This document shows positions 8,519 to 16,925 of a stretch of DNA of 43,645 bases, one piece after another. The stretch is from the NCBI GenBank assembly GCA_016223105.1, contig JACRPR010000006.1:1-43645 (forward strand). The letters are read 5' to 3'. Within the stretch, counting starts at the first letter, position 1, and each line of letters begins with the position of its first letter. The notes beneath the pieces were generated by a model. It did not search any database, was not told the origin of the DNA, and saw only the letters and a program-made list of their open reading frames with translations. Both the position numbers and the translations under genes were made by a program. This stretch comes from Chloroflexota bacterium. GTDB taxonomy: Bacteria > Chloroflexota > Anaerolineae > UBA4142.

Positions 8519-10636
8519 TCAAATAATCATTGCGCCGCCGCCGCAGGCAAAACGCTTTTCTTTGATCGCGACGTGAAGCAAGAGCGCGTCGCGCGCAAAG
8601 CAAATTGTCCCTTGCGTTTGGTCGCGCGCGGTGAATGGATACAACTCGAACATCGGCGGCAAGCGCAAACGGTAGCGCAAATCGTCGGGCTTGCAGAGAC
8701 AAAGTAGCGCAACAAATTCACGGCGATGCAAATGGTTGTTCACTTCACTCACCCAGGGAACGCCCGCCACATCCAATTCAATCCGACTGACGATGGATGC
8801 GATCCCGAATTGTTCTGCGCCCCAGAAACCAACATCATCGTTGATGTGAATCATCATTGCGCGCCGTTTATCGGTTGCGCCAAGCAAGCGAAAATGCGCG
8901 ACGAATTTTTCATAGCGCGGCGGTAGGCGTGAAACTCCTGCGTGACTTGCTTCTTGCTTGAACTCATCGAAGGAAAGAAATTCGAGTTCAAAGTTTGGCG
9001 CAAGTCGAAACAGATCGTTTTCCTTGATGCGCTGAACACCTTGCTCGGTCGTGTCAATCAGCCCGCATGCGAACGGACTCTCGCCGCGAAATGACATTGC
9101 TTCTTCAACTAATTTCGTCTGTCCGTTCTCGCGCATTTCCTTCAACCACATCATTTGTTGCAAGATGCTGATGCCAAAGGTCGTGCTGTACAGTTCTTTC
9201 AAACGTTCGCGGGTGCGCGCATAGGTCTCTTTCACAGGTGGTGCGCCAAGTTTGTAGTACACGCTTGCTGATTGCAAGCCGCCCCATTCGCGCGCATAAC
9301 TCCGAAACTCGGTCGGCGTTGGGTAAGCGACAGTGATCGCATCACGCAAATCTTCGCGTGTAAATTCTCCATCATCTACGAGCAACGGTTTTTCCTCGCC
9401 CTTGCCGATAAATAATCTTTCGGCAACAAACTTGGGAACAATTGCGTGCGCCTCGAACATATCAAAGGTGTGTCCGTGTCCGTCGTCGCTATGCCTGCCC
9501 AATCGTCCCAGCCGTTGCAAGAATGTGCCGCTGTCACGCGATTCAAACACAAGAAAATTGATCCGAAAGTCTACGCCAACATCTACCGTCGAAGTAGCGA
9601 TCAGCAAATCGGCATCGTAAGAAATGCGTTTGGTTTCTTCGCCCGTCAGCCCAGTATTTAGAGCAACAGTTAATCCTTCCTGCGCGAAATGCGGCGCAAT
9701 TCGATTGGCTAGGCGATGCGCGGTTGCCACAGAGTTGACAATGATCGCGCCTTTGGCGTTGGGATGTTGCCGTTTGTAGAATCCCAGGAGCGTATCGTCC
9801 AGATGCGAATCTATCCACGTTTCGATTTTATCGGCATAAAATGTAATTTGACTCGCGCGTAGAATCGGTCGCCACTTTTGCAAATCGGGTAGCGTCTGGG
9901 TATGTGTGTATTCGCCTCTGATGCGCGCAATCTGGAAATTCGCTTTTGCAAAATACTCATTCAACAAATCAATCGGAGTAGCAGATAGAAACAAGAATTT
10001 TTTTCGGAACTGCGATCCCGCTACCTCTCGAATCAACAACAATGCGTTGAGCATCGAAACAATTTGCGGAATCTGAAAAATATGAAATTCGTCAAAAACA
10101 TACAACTCGAAATTATCAACTAGGGTGCGCGCAAAGAGTCGGTCGGGCGTGTCGTTCTTGCGAGTGTAGTAGAACTCGGCAATATAATGGAAAATATCGG
10201 GGTTGGTGAAAATAACTTCGTTGTTGTCTGCCAACCGTTTAATGGCATCTGCTTTGGTAGTGTGCTCGTGATTTTCATTTACCATTTTGTCCAAACGGTC
10301 ACCATAGAGCGGTTCAATTCGCAGTTGCTTGTTCCACGCGCGCATTGTTCGCTCGATTTGTTTTTGTTGATCGCGGATCAGTTCGTTAGTTGGATACATG
10401 ACCAACAGCGGTAATCCCTCAAGCAATGTTCGGATTTGCGCCGCCAAACTTTTTCCATCGCCCGTCATTGCCGTGTTGAAAATCACATCTACGTTCGGAT
10501 CGCGCAAAGCGCGCAACGTGTCCACTTGGTGTTGCGAAAGATGCAAATCGGAAGGTGGTTTGCCTAGGGCGATCAAATCGGCAATTTCATCCGGGTTGGA
10601 CAATCTCGAATAGACCGGTAGAGTTGTTATCCGCAT
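8519..10636 (-). CDS. cas3: Type I-D CRISPR helicase Cas3'
   Basis: A 705-residue superfamily 2 helicase that unwinds target DNA after recruitment by the type I-D effector. Walker A is TAMTGDGKS (55-63), Walker B is DEFH (182-185), motif III is SATP (218-221), and motif VI is QRLGRLGRH. There is no HD domain, as expected for type I-D, where cleavage is assigned to Cas10d. It is the first structural gene of the cas run. The 237-bp gap upstream should contain the main cas promoter or read-through control from the regulator gene. Confidence 0.94.
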   Translation of the reverse strand: MRITTLPVYSRLSNPDEIADLIALGKPPSDLHLSQHQVDTLRALRDPNVDVIFNTAMTGDGKSLAAQIRTLLEGLPLLVMYPTNELIRDQQKQIERTMRAWNKQLRIEPLYGDRLDKMVNENHEHTTKADAIKRLADNNEVIFTNPDIFHYIAEFYYTRKNDTPDRLFARTLVDNFELYVFDEFHIFQIPQIVSMLNALLLIREVAGSQFRKKFLFLSATPIDLLNEYFAKANFQIARIRGEYTHTQTLPDLQKWRPILRASQITFYADKIETWIDSHLDDTLLGFYKRQHPNAKGAIIVNSVATAHRLANRIAPHFAQEGLTVALNTGLTGEETKRISYDADLLIATSTVDVGVDFRINFLVFESRDSGTFLQRLGRLGRHSDDGHGHTFDMFEAHAIVPKFVAERLFIGKGEEKPLLVDDGEFTREDLRDAITVAYPTPTEFRSYAREWGGLQSASVYYKLGAPPVKETYARTRERLKELYSTTFGISILQQMMWLKEMRENGQTKLVEEAMSFRGESPFACGLIDTTEQGVQRIKENDLFRLAPNFELEFLSFDEFKQEASHAGVSRLPPRYEKFVAHFRLLGATDKRRAMMIHINDDVGFWGAEQFGIASIVSRIELDVAGVPWVSEVNNHLHRREFVALLCLCKPDDLRYRLRLPPMFELYPFTARDQTQGTICFARDALLLHVAIKEKRFACGGGAMII

Positions 10637-10777
10637 TTCTGTTTTTCACCACTCTAATTATCGCACAACGCGCGGACATAATCTGCCCGCCGCATATTTA
10701 TTTCGCCCTGGTTCACCAAAACCTATCCCGATGGAGACTATTTTCCATAGCAAGATTTTCTTTTCACCCAGTCTCCC

Positions 10778-10900
10778 TATATTCATCCTTCGCTCATCCT
10801 ACCTACATCCTACCTAAAACCTACCTACCAGACGGAATCGCCTATATGACTATGCGACCGCGCGACCGCCCGACTACCCGACCATGTGACCATAAAGACT
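10778..10900. repeat. Short phased repeats between the WYL gene and cas3
   Basis: The 237-bp gap 10637-10873 contains two unusual short-repeat tracts. From 10848 the trinucleotide GAC recurs every eight bases exactly at 10848, 10856, 10864, 10872, 10880 and 10888, then at 10897. The units look like GACTATGC, GACCGCGC and GACTACCC. The right half runs into the C-terminal codons of the WYL gene. Just left of it (10784-10829) CATCCT and CCTACCT words recur five or six times. On the minus strand these read as GGTCGGGTAGTCGGG-like and TAGGTAGG-like DNA. A weak GATAAT -10 lies near the cas3 start at about 10660. Confidence 0.6.
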
Positions 10901-11839
10901 ATACATCCGCTCGACAACTTGCCGCATCTTGGCGCGCAATGAATCGGGGCTGAGGATTTCGGCTTGCTCGCCGTAGCGCAAAATTTCGCGAATGATCCAA
11001 AACTCGTAATAGCCGCGCGCGGTTACAATCAAACTTCCATCCGATTGCGGTTCGAACGCGACAATTTCGGGAAAGCGTGGCGTAACGCCGGACGCCGCGA
11101 GTTTTGGGCTGAGCCGATATTGAAAATCAATCAACTTGCGTTGCCAACGTCCTTGCGCGCGCTGAGGCAAAATTCGCACCGACCCGGCGACGATGCGATC
11201 CACGCGATAATCATAAATGCGATCCATTTTGTAACAGTACGCCCATAGGTACGTATGCCCATCGTAAAACTCTAACCGGACCGGCTCATCATCGGGATGC
11301 GAAATGACTTTTTGCCGATCCAAGGGTTGATACTCAAAACTCACACGTTGATGTTTGCGTAACGCCGCTTCCAACTTGCGCCGTGTTGCCGCCGTCTCCG
11401 GACCTTCCTTTGCGGCAACCAATTTAATGGTGAGTGGTGGGACTTGGGCAAAAAACGCGCGCGTCTCGCGATTCAATCCTCGCTCGATTCGTTTCAAAAT
11501 TGCTTGTAAAATTTCCGTGTAGGGAATGTCTGGCTGGAAACTTTCGCGCAAGGCGGATAATGCAATCAGATCGTCCCTAGTCCAATCTGCTTCGATCTGT
11601 TCCAGAGTTAGCGCGTACGTTTTGTGGGATGGATCATAATTGCGCGTGTACCCCCAACGTTCCAGATACTGCAGGTCGCGGCGCAGTTTACGTTTGCCGT
11701 TCTCGTCATTTTCGTAACATCCCGCCAAGCGCGTAACGATCTGTTCCCAAGTATGTGGCTCAGAACGAAGCAGATCGCGCAATGCTTGCAGACGATCCAC
11801 TATGCGGTAGGCGCTCGCGGTTGAAAGCAGAATGGACAT
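10874..11839 (-). CDS. WYL-domain transcriptional regulator
   Basis: A 321-residue regulator with an N-terminal helix-turn-helix (about 10-70, RIVDRLQALRDLLRS... LRRDLQYLERWGY) and a WYL ligand-sensing domain (about 150-235; the core motif is YLWAYC here), followed by a WCX-type tail. WYL proteins commonly stand at the head of CRISPR and other defence loci and bind nucleic acids or nucleotides. Being upstream of cas3 on the same strand, it probably controls this cas operon and itself. The ATG at 11839 has AGGAG six bases away, whereas the earlier ATG at 11845 is too close to that site. Confidence 0.88.
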   Translation of the reverse strand: MSILLSTASAYRIVDRLQALRDLLRSEPHTWEQIVTRLAGCYENDENGKRKLRRDLQYLERWGYTRNYDPSHKTYALTLEQIEADWTRDDLIALSALRESFQPDIPYTEILQAILKRIERGLNRETRAFFAQVPPLTIKLVAAKEGPETAATRRKLEAALRKHQRVSFEYQPLDRQKVISHPDDEPVRLEFYDGHTYLWAYCYKMDRIYDYRVDRIVAGSVRILPQRAQGRWQRKLIDFQYRLSPKLAASGVTPRFPEIVAFEPQSDGSLIVTARGYYEFWIIREILRYGEQAEILSPDSLRAKMRQVVERMYSLYGHMVG

Positions 11840-11883
11840 CGGCATCTCCTAATGGGTTAAAATTTCCCAACCTTCAAAACAAA

Positions 11884-11919
11884 CAAGCCGAGTATCCTAT
11901 CAAATGGACACACGGCTTG
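11884..11919. promoter_or_regulatory. Inverted repeat upstream of the WYL gene, candidate operator
   Basis: A 14-bp inverted repeat (CAAGCCGAGTATCC against GGACACACGGCTTG, 12 of 14 matching, eight-base spacer) lies about 45-80 bp upstream of the WYL start. Matching AACAA bases extend the arms outward. No T-run follows on either strand, so an operator is more likely than a terminator. The rest of the 290-bp gap (11840-12129) holds no gene. It includes GTAGGGGCGAAGCATCTGC at 12069-12087, which resembles a short dispersed sequence seen in many Chloroflexota and cyanobacterial intergenic regions (from memory, unchecked). Confidence 0.5.
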
Positions 11920-12129
11920 GTTGTTGTTCAGTCGAATATGAACCTCTGGATCGAGCGCACAACGATAGTTGGTGAATTTGCTGGATTCGAATTCGCTTTA
12001 TTGATGCCATTATAACATGGTTCAATCAGCAACACCAAATTCTGGTAGCACCGCATCGAATCGTGATGTAGGGGCGAAGCATCTGCTCCACGATTGTGCG
12101 GGGTGTTACACAAATTCTTGATTGTAAAG

Positions 12130-13830
12130 TCAATGCACATTTTCGATCGCGAGAAACCGGGTTTGCGGAACGAATCCCAGCGCGGGGAAAAACTGCAAAC
12201 TGGTTTTCACGTACAGTTGCGCGAGACCGAACGCGCGATAGTGATACAACGGCGCGATCGGCGCATCTGCGAGAACCATCTGCTCGATTTGTTGATAGAG
12301 TTTCGCGCGCGCGGCGGGGTCTTTTTCCGCGGCGGCTTGGCTGATCAGTTTGTCCACTGCGGGATTCGCATACCCGGTGTGGTTGTCCGGATCATTCGCG
12401 CGCACGAGTGGTTCGAGAAAATTCTGCGCGTCGGCGTAATCGCCGACCCAGCCGATGTCGAGCATCTGGTACGTCAACTCGCGCGCCTGCTTTTGCAATG
12501 CGGCGAAATCGGTCGCTTGAACGATCACGTTGACGCCGAGCGCGTCCTTGAGCGCGGAAGCCAGCGGCGCAATCGTTTCGCGCCCGGTCGTCAACCAGGT
12601 TACGTCCGGAAGTTTACCTTTGTATTTCGATTCTGCAAGCAACTGTTTGGCTTTCGCAATGTCCGCCGCGGGCGCAAGCCAATTCCCACTCGGCAAAACA
12701 GATGGAATGATGTTCGCGCTGGCAATGACGCTTCCATTTGCGACGAGCGAAATTTTATCGCGCGCAAGCGCGAGCGCAAACGCCTGCCGCACTTTCACAT
12801 CGTCGAACGGCGGCTTGCGCGTGTTGAACGCCACGTAACCGAACGCCAGCAACGGATCGCTTTTCAGAGCGGGCGCGTTGCCGACTTCAGCCGCTTCCGC
12901 CGCGGCGATCGATACCAGGTCGAGTTCACCGGCTTGAAACGCGGCGATCCGATTCGTCACGTCGAACCGATAGGTGACTTGTTCAATGGACGGTTTTGGC
13001 GTTCCGACGTACGCCGCATTGCGCGCGAGAACAATGCGCTGATTCGGGACAAACTCTTTCATGGCGAACGATCCCGCGCCGTTCGGTTTGGTCGCGATTT
13101 GACCGCTCTCGACATTCGCCTGGTCTACAACGAACGCGACCGGATGCGCGAGTTTGGCGAGGAAGTAACTCTTGGGCGCGTCGAGCGTGATTTGAATGGT
13201 CGCATCATCCACCACCTTGATGCCGCTCACCTCGGTCGCTTTGCCGGCAAGTTTTTCTTTGACGCCGACAATGTCGCCGAGATACAACGCCGCGCTCGGC
13301 GATTTGAGCGCAGGAGCGGTCGCGCGTTCAAACGAGTACTTGATGTCGCGCGCGGTGAGGGGTTTGCCATCGTGAAATTTGGCATCCTTGCGGAGCCGGA
13401 ACGTCCACGTTTTCGCATCGGCGGTGTCCCATTTCTCCGCGAGTTCGGGAACGACGTTGAGTTTCGCGTCGTGCGAAACTAGACCGTTGAGAATTTCCGC
13501 GATTGGGGGATCGCTTGCGAGCGCGGGATCGAGCGTCTTGGGCGCGCCGATCGCGATACGCAGAACATTCGGGCGCGCGGGCGCGGTGGTCGGTAGCGCA
13601 TTGGCGGGCGTGCGCGGCGCGACGGGCAGACCCGCGTCCGGCGTCGCGGTGATGGACGTGGTGACGGCTACAGTCGCTTTGACTTGCGCGGTCGCGCCGG
13701 TCACAGTCGCCGCACTGGTCGGTTCCGTTTTGGTCGGCGCGGGAGACGCGCCGGGAAGCGGCAGGGCTTGACACGCGGCGAGCGCAAGAACGAGAATGAC
13801 GAACAACGGCACGAACGGTTTGAAGCGCAT
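12130..13830 (-). CDS. Peptide/oligopeptide ABC transporter substrate-binding lipoprotein
   Basis: A 566-residue family 5 extracellular solute-binding protein (DppA/OppA type). The signal peptide ends in a lipobox (LALAACQA), giving a lipid-anchored protein outside the membrane. A Thr/Ala/Pro-rich linker of about 80 residues follows, then the binding fold starting at NVLRIAIGAPKTLDPALASD, with the family signature KWDTADAKTWTFRLRKDAKFHDGKPLTARDIKYSFER. The ATG at 13830 has AGGAG eight bases upstream, and a longer frame to 13974 lacks support. No permease or ATPase genes are adjacent, so the rest of the transporter lies elsewhere. Confidence 0.92.
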   Translation of the reverse strand: MRFKPFVPLFVILVLALAACQALPLPGASPAPTKTEPTSAATVTGATAQVKATVAVTTSITATPDAGLPVAPRTPANALPTTAPARPNVLRIAIGAPKTLDPALASDPPIAEILNGLVSHDAKLNVVPELAEKWDTADAKTWTFRLRKDAKFHDGKPLTARDIKYSFERATAPALKSPSAALYLGDIVGVKEKLAGKATEVSGIKVVDDATIQITLDAPKSYFLAKLAHPVAFVVDQANVESGQIATKPNGAGSFAMKEFVPNQRIVLARNAAYVGTPKPSIEQVTYRFDVTNRIAAFQAGELDLVSIAAAEAAEVGNAPALKSDPLLAFGYVAFNTRKPPFDDVKVRQAFALALARDKISLVANGSVIASANIIPSVLPSGNWLAPAADIAKAKQLLAESKYKGKLPDVTWLTTGRETIAPLASALKDALGVNVIVQATDFAALQKQARELTYQMLDIGWVGDYADAQNFLEPLVRANDPDNHTGYANPAVDKLISQAAAEKDPAARAKLYQQIEQMVLADAPIAPLYHYRAFGLAQLYVKTSLQFFPALGFVPQTRFLAIENVH

Positions 13831-13996
13831 AGGTTTTCTCCTTTTTTTTCGGGGCGCGGGAATCTGACCGCGCGTTGAATTTGGCGCAATGATAAACCCG
13901 CTTTGCGATTTGTCAAGAGACGGAAATTGCGCGGGATTTTGCGTGATTTTGAAACCGGGGAGACGGATTCGCATTGGAATTACATCTCCCAGGAAA

Positions 13997-14212
13997 TCAT
14001 TCGTCGCGCGGCGCGGTTGGGCGCGCCCATCTTTGCGCGAACCAGAGAAGCGCGAACACTGCCAGCGCGCCGAAAGCGGTTACACTTAGCAACGCGCCGA
14101 TGTTATAGCGATTGAAGACCGCGAGAAGCATAAGCACAGCCAGCGCGAGCGCGAGCGATAGCCCCACGACTCTCGCGACGATGTGCCCGCGCTGGTCGCG
14201 CAGTAGCATCAT
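13997..14212 (-). CDS. Small two-helix membrane protein
   Basis: A 71-residue protein starting at an ATGATG that overlaps the ssb stop codon (ATGA), which suggests translational coupling. After a short basic start (LLRDQRGHIVAR) there are two hydrophobic segments, VVGLSLALALAVLMLLAVF and IGALLSVTAFGALAVFALLWF, and a charged tail. It is the last gene of the plasmid-like block. I do not recognise a family, and the function is unknown. Confidence 0.65.
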   Translation of the reverse strand: MMLLRDQRGHIVARVVGLSLALALAVLMLLAVFNRYNIGALLSVTAFGALAVFALLWFAQRWARPTAPRDE

Positions 14213-14574
14213 CCTTGTGTCTCCGCGACCGCTTCCGTCGTCTCCGCCTTTTCGGGCGCGTCGAGAAAATCGACGCGGTGCGCGATAATTTTTGTGCGGC
14301 GATGTTGCCCGTTCTCGTCTTCCCACTTGTCCGTGCGCGCGCGTCCGACGACGTGAACGAGCCGTCCCTTGCTCAGAAACTTGGCGACGGTCTCGCCGAG
14401 CGCGTCCCACCCCTCACAGTCGAACCACTCAACGCGTTCTTGCTTTTGCCCATCGCCGTCGGTCCAGCGTTCGTTGACCGCGACCGAAAAATTCACGACG
14501 ACGCGGTCGCCTTTCACGACCTTGCGTTCGGGATTTTGCCCGAGCCGACCGATGAGCGTGATTTGTTGAAACAT
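14209..14574 (-). CDS. ssb: Single-stranded DNA-binding protein
   Basis: A 121-residue SSB with one OB fold. The start MFQQITLIGRLGQNPERK, then VVNFSVAVNERW, WFDCEGWDALGETVAKFLSKGRLVHVVGRARTDKW and the end of the fold match bacterial SSB. The acidic C-terminal tip usual in chromosomal SSB (DDDIPF) is missing; the tail is AEKAETTEAVAETQG. That is common in plasmid and phage SSBs. It lies in a run of hypothetical genes of the plasmid-like element and would protect single strands during replication or transfer. Confidence 0.92.
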   Translation of the reverse strand: MFQQITLIGRLGQNPERKVVKGDRVVVNFSVAVNERWTDGDGQKQERVEWFDCEGWDALGETVAKFLSKGRLVHVVGRARTDKWEDENGQHRRTKIIAHRVDFLDAPEKAETTEAVAETQG

Positions 14575-14598
14575 GGTTTTGCCTCTTCGTAATGGTTT

Positions 14599-14865
14599 TT
14601 ATCGGACGACGCGCACGCGCGCGTCAATCTCGCTCCGTGAAAATATCCGCACACCTGCGCGGGAATATTGCGTGCGATAGACGGGTTTGTGGGGACGCGT
14701 CCAATCGTGGACGTAGCACGCGAGGCAAAGAATCGCGCCGAACTGCTCGCGAAATTGCGGCTCGGTCAATTTACCCAGGTCAGCCAAATTGAAACAGCCG
14801 CGGTTGTGCGGTCCTATGCCTTCACATTGCAACATGCGTCCAGCATGGTTTGATGCTTGAGCCAT
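14599..14865 (-). CDS. Small cysteine-containing hypothetical protein
   Basis: An 88-residue protein with four cysteines in a possible zinc-binding arrangement (Cys14, Cys24, then CLAC at 47-50) and a basic C-terminus. The ATG at 14865 is preceded by GGAGGGG six bases away and starts one base after the upstream gene ends. I do not recognise the family. Its position before ssb in the replicon suggests a small nucleic-acid-binding accessory protein, but that is only inference. Confidence 0.6.
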   Translation of the reverse strand: MAQASNHAGRMLQCEGIGPHNRGCFNLADLGKLTEPQFREQFGAILCLACYVHDWTRPHKPVYRTQYSRAGVRIFSRSEIDARVRVVR

Positions 14866-14866
14866 A

Positions 14867-15547
14867 TCAAGCCCCTCCGAATATGGTTTGCAACCACGCC
14901 AGGATCACCACCACGATACCGACGGGCCACACCGCGCTTAACACGATCCAGGCGTCAATCTGTTCGGCAAACCTCGGCGCGATGATGCGTCCGAGAAGCA
15001 ACGTTCCGAGCGCACCGGATTGCCAAATCGTGAACACCCGCATTGCCAACGCGCGCGCGCCAGGTTGTGCGGTTTCTGCGAAGCACGCCAACAGTTGAGC
15101 GAGCGCGTCGCTGAGCGATTCGAGGCGCGTCAACCGCTCTTCAATTATCCGGTTGGATTGAGTGGCATGTTGAACCTCTGCCGCGGGCGGACTAACAACG
15201 CTCGACGCGATTCGCTCCATCGCGAGCGCCATCCGATCCACCTGGGCAATCGCGCGCCCGACCTGTTCGCTCAAGCGCGCCTGCTCGCGCGCGATTTCTC
15301 CGAGGTGATTGTCACTGGGCGGAGTCGCGTGTTTCGGCAGGCGACGCGGCGCGCCATTGTGATGGCGGCGCGTCTGCAATTCGTCAAACCCCAGCGCGAC
15401 ATACGGATCGTCCCCTTCGCGAATCGCGTCAATGAGAGCGACATCAATGTTGTATTGTTGTGCCAGCAACTCCGGCGACGCGTCGTCGAGCAACGCATTG
15501 TGGATTGCCACAATGTCCGAAACCGAGAGTCTTGTCTGGTCATCCAA
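14867..15547 (-). CDS. Hypothetical membrane protein with N-terminal HTH-like and coiled-coil regions
   Basis: A 226-residue protein with a likely TTG start at 15547 preceded by GAGGGG. The first 55 residues (SVSDIVAIHNALLDDASPEL... VALIDAIREGDDP) look like a small helical DNA-binding or sigma-like fold. Residues 80-160 form a helical, coiled-coil-prone region. The end has two hydrophobic segments (GALGTLLLGRIIAP and WIVLSAVWPVGIVVVILAWLQTIF), so the protein is probably anchored in the membrane with the rest in the cytoplasm. The family is not recognised. A 468-bp non-coding region with the TGTTCATAC sites lies upstream. Confidence 0.65.
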   Translation of the reverse strand: MDDQTRLSVSDIVAIHNALLDDASPELLAQQYNIDVALIDAIREGDDPYVALGFDELQTRRHHNGAPRRLPKHATPPSDNHLGEIAREQARLSEQVGRAIAQVDRMALAMERIASSVVSPPAAEVQHATQSNRIIEERLTRLESLSDALAQLLACFAETAQPGARALAMRVFTIWQSGALGTLLLGRIIAPRFAEQIDAWIVLSAVWPVGIVVVILAWLQTIFGGA

Positions 15548-15900
15548 TGGTCCCCTCTCCCCTATTGCGCGTGCGTCGCGGCTCAGCGCGATAGTTACCT
15601 AAGAATTACGGCGCATCGCCGCCGTTCTGAAGTTACACAAGAATTTCGACGCCCCCGCCGCCGTTCGCATCTGTCCGCTCTGCCGTCGAGCCGAACTCGA
15701 CAGGGCATAGTCCTGGGGCGACCGCGTTCCGTATCCAAAGCGAGACATTCGCCACGACCTCCCGCGCTCGAAACGACCGTAGCCAAATCGCACTGCCGCG
15801 CCGTAGCCCACGCGCACACACGCGAGCGCAAACGCGCGACAACGCGAACGCAAACGCGAACACAAAATCGAGTGTGCGGATCATCAATCCCGAAATCAAT

Positions 15901-16037
15901 TGTTCATACATTTCTGTTGCCGAAAACAACGTATGAACATTCAAGCAAGCGGTATAGGTGTCCCCCTAATTGTTCATACGTTTTCGCAAGTCATTTCGGA
16001 AAATTGTATGAACAATTACACCGATGCTGTATGAACA
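15901..16037. repeat. Five TGTTCATAC/GTATGAACA sites, iteron-like
   Basis: Exact 9-bp sites occur at 15901-15909 (TGTTCATAC), 15931-15939 (GTATGAACA), 15971-15979 (TGTTCATAC), 16006-16014 and 16029-16037 (both GTATGAACA). Sites three and four are extended to a perfect 12-bp inverted repeat AATTGTTCATAC / GTATGAACAATT around 26 bases. Five exact copies in 137 bp in an AT-rich pocket of GC-rich DNA suggest a protein-binding array: origin iterons, a partition site or an operator. The last two overlap the 3' end of the Phd-like gene. The rest of the 15548-16015 gap shows only GCGAACGCAAACGC-like short repeats near 15830-15860. Confidence 0.8.
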
Positions 16038-16597
16038 TCCGAACCCGCGTCGAGCTGTCGCGCAAACTCGATCAACTCATCCACCCATTCCGCGCGGTTT
16101 GAATTGGTCGGCGCGGTTTCGTTCCAGAACCACGCCAGCACTGACGCGGGGATCATCAGCGCGTAGGGACGCGCGTACCGCAACACTGCAATCACAACAC
16201 CGTTGATATTGAGCGGATCGAAAAACGTCGACCGCTGGACGTTCTCAAGAAACCGGCGCACCGACCAGGTAATCGTTGTGAAGGATTGGCTGGTTTGCGG
16301 ATTTGTCGGCACGCTCATTGCAACGTTCTCGATTGCGGTGTATGCCTGCGGATGCACCATGCCGGCAATTCTATTGCTACGTTGGGTGAGCACGTTGAAC
16401 CAGATGCGCGGCGATCCCAGCACCGCGAGCATGGTCTTGTGTCGGCGCACGACGAAAATGCCGGACGCGTTTGCGGAACGCAACATCCGCGTCGGATAAC
16501 GGCAGAGTGTTCGCACCGACACGGTTGCGACAAACTCTTCGCCGCGCGCCGCTTGCTCTTCCCACGCAAATGCGCTGGAACGCCGCTTAAACGGCAT
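16016..16597 (-). CDS. Hypothetical protein with two Phd/YefM-like segments
   Basis: A 193-residue protein starting at the ATG at 16597 (GGAGG five bases upstream). Two stretches resemble the Phd/YefM antitoxin DNA-binding fold: VSVRTLCRYPTRMLRSAN... IFVVRRHKTMLAVLGSP near residues 25-65, and TITWSVRRFLENVQ... VVIAVLRYARPYALMIP near residues 110-160. If right, it is an internal duplication that could bind DNA as a pseudo-dimer. No toxin gene is adjacent. The TGTTCATAC array overlaps the 3' end of the gene, making it a candidate ligand. The assignment rests on pattern only. Confidence 0.55.
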   Translation of the reverse strand: MPFKRRSSAFAWEEQAARGEEFVATVSVRTLCRYPTRMLRSANASGIFVVRRHKTMLAVLGSPRIWFNVLTQRSNRIAGMVHPQAYTAIENVAMSVPTNPQTSQSFTTITWSVRRFLENVQRSTFFDPLNINGVVIAVLRYARPYALMIPASVLAWFWNETAPTNSNRAEWVDELIEFARQLDAGSDVHTASV

Positions 16598-16778
16598 CGC
16601 GCCCTCCGCCAAGCATCAATCTGGTTGTGAGGATTTGGCGCATCCTTCTACTCCGTCTTCGTTTTTCGATTCGCGGGGCGCATTGCGCGTGATTTATCCG
16701 CGTCAGCCCCCCGGGTCGCGCCCCCGCCGCATCGCGGCGGCGGGCGCACCCCCAAGGGCTGACGCCCACCGGTCCGCC

Positions 16779-16924
16779 CTTTGCGCCCCGCGCAAACGGC
16801 ATCGGCGAGAATGGTTGCGCGGAATAAATGCGTCCGCGCGTTCAACCCTTGCGCCGCGCGCAAGCGGTGTCGGTTTGGAAAACATCCCGCGATTGCATAC
16901 GCCTTTGCGCTCCGCGCAAATGGC
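16779..16924. repeat. Three TTGCGC-type palindromes
   Basis: Three imperfect palindromes of about 21 bp of the form CTTTGCGC-NN-GCGCAAA-NGG lie at 16779-16800, 16848-16868 and 16903-16924. A related looser one (GGTTGCGCGGA against TCCGCGCGTTCAACC) lies at about 16813-16846. They fill the 328-bp gap between the gene ending at 16926 and the gene starting at 16597. The left part (16700-16760) has GC-rich hairpins such as GCCGCATCGCGGCGGC. They may be operators, partition sites or REP-like repeats. None has a T-run that would make a clear terminator. Confidence 0.6.
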
Positions 16925-16925
16925 G

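Noticed and set aside
12094..13482. Long plus-strand frame opposite the peptide-binding lipoprotein
   Set aside because: It is the mirror of a GC-rich gene with clear homology; the product is Arg-rich and has no family features.
15020..16102. 360-codon plus-strand frame
   Set aside because: It spans two minus-strand genes and the non-coding TGTTCATAC region, with Arg/His-rich composition typical of shadows.
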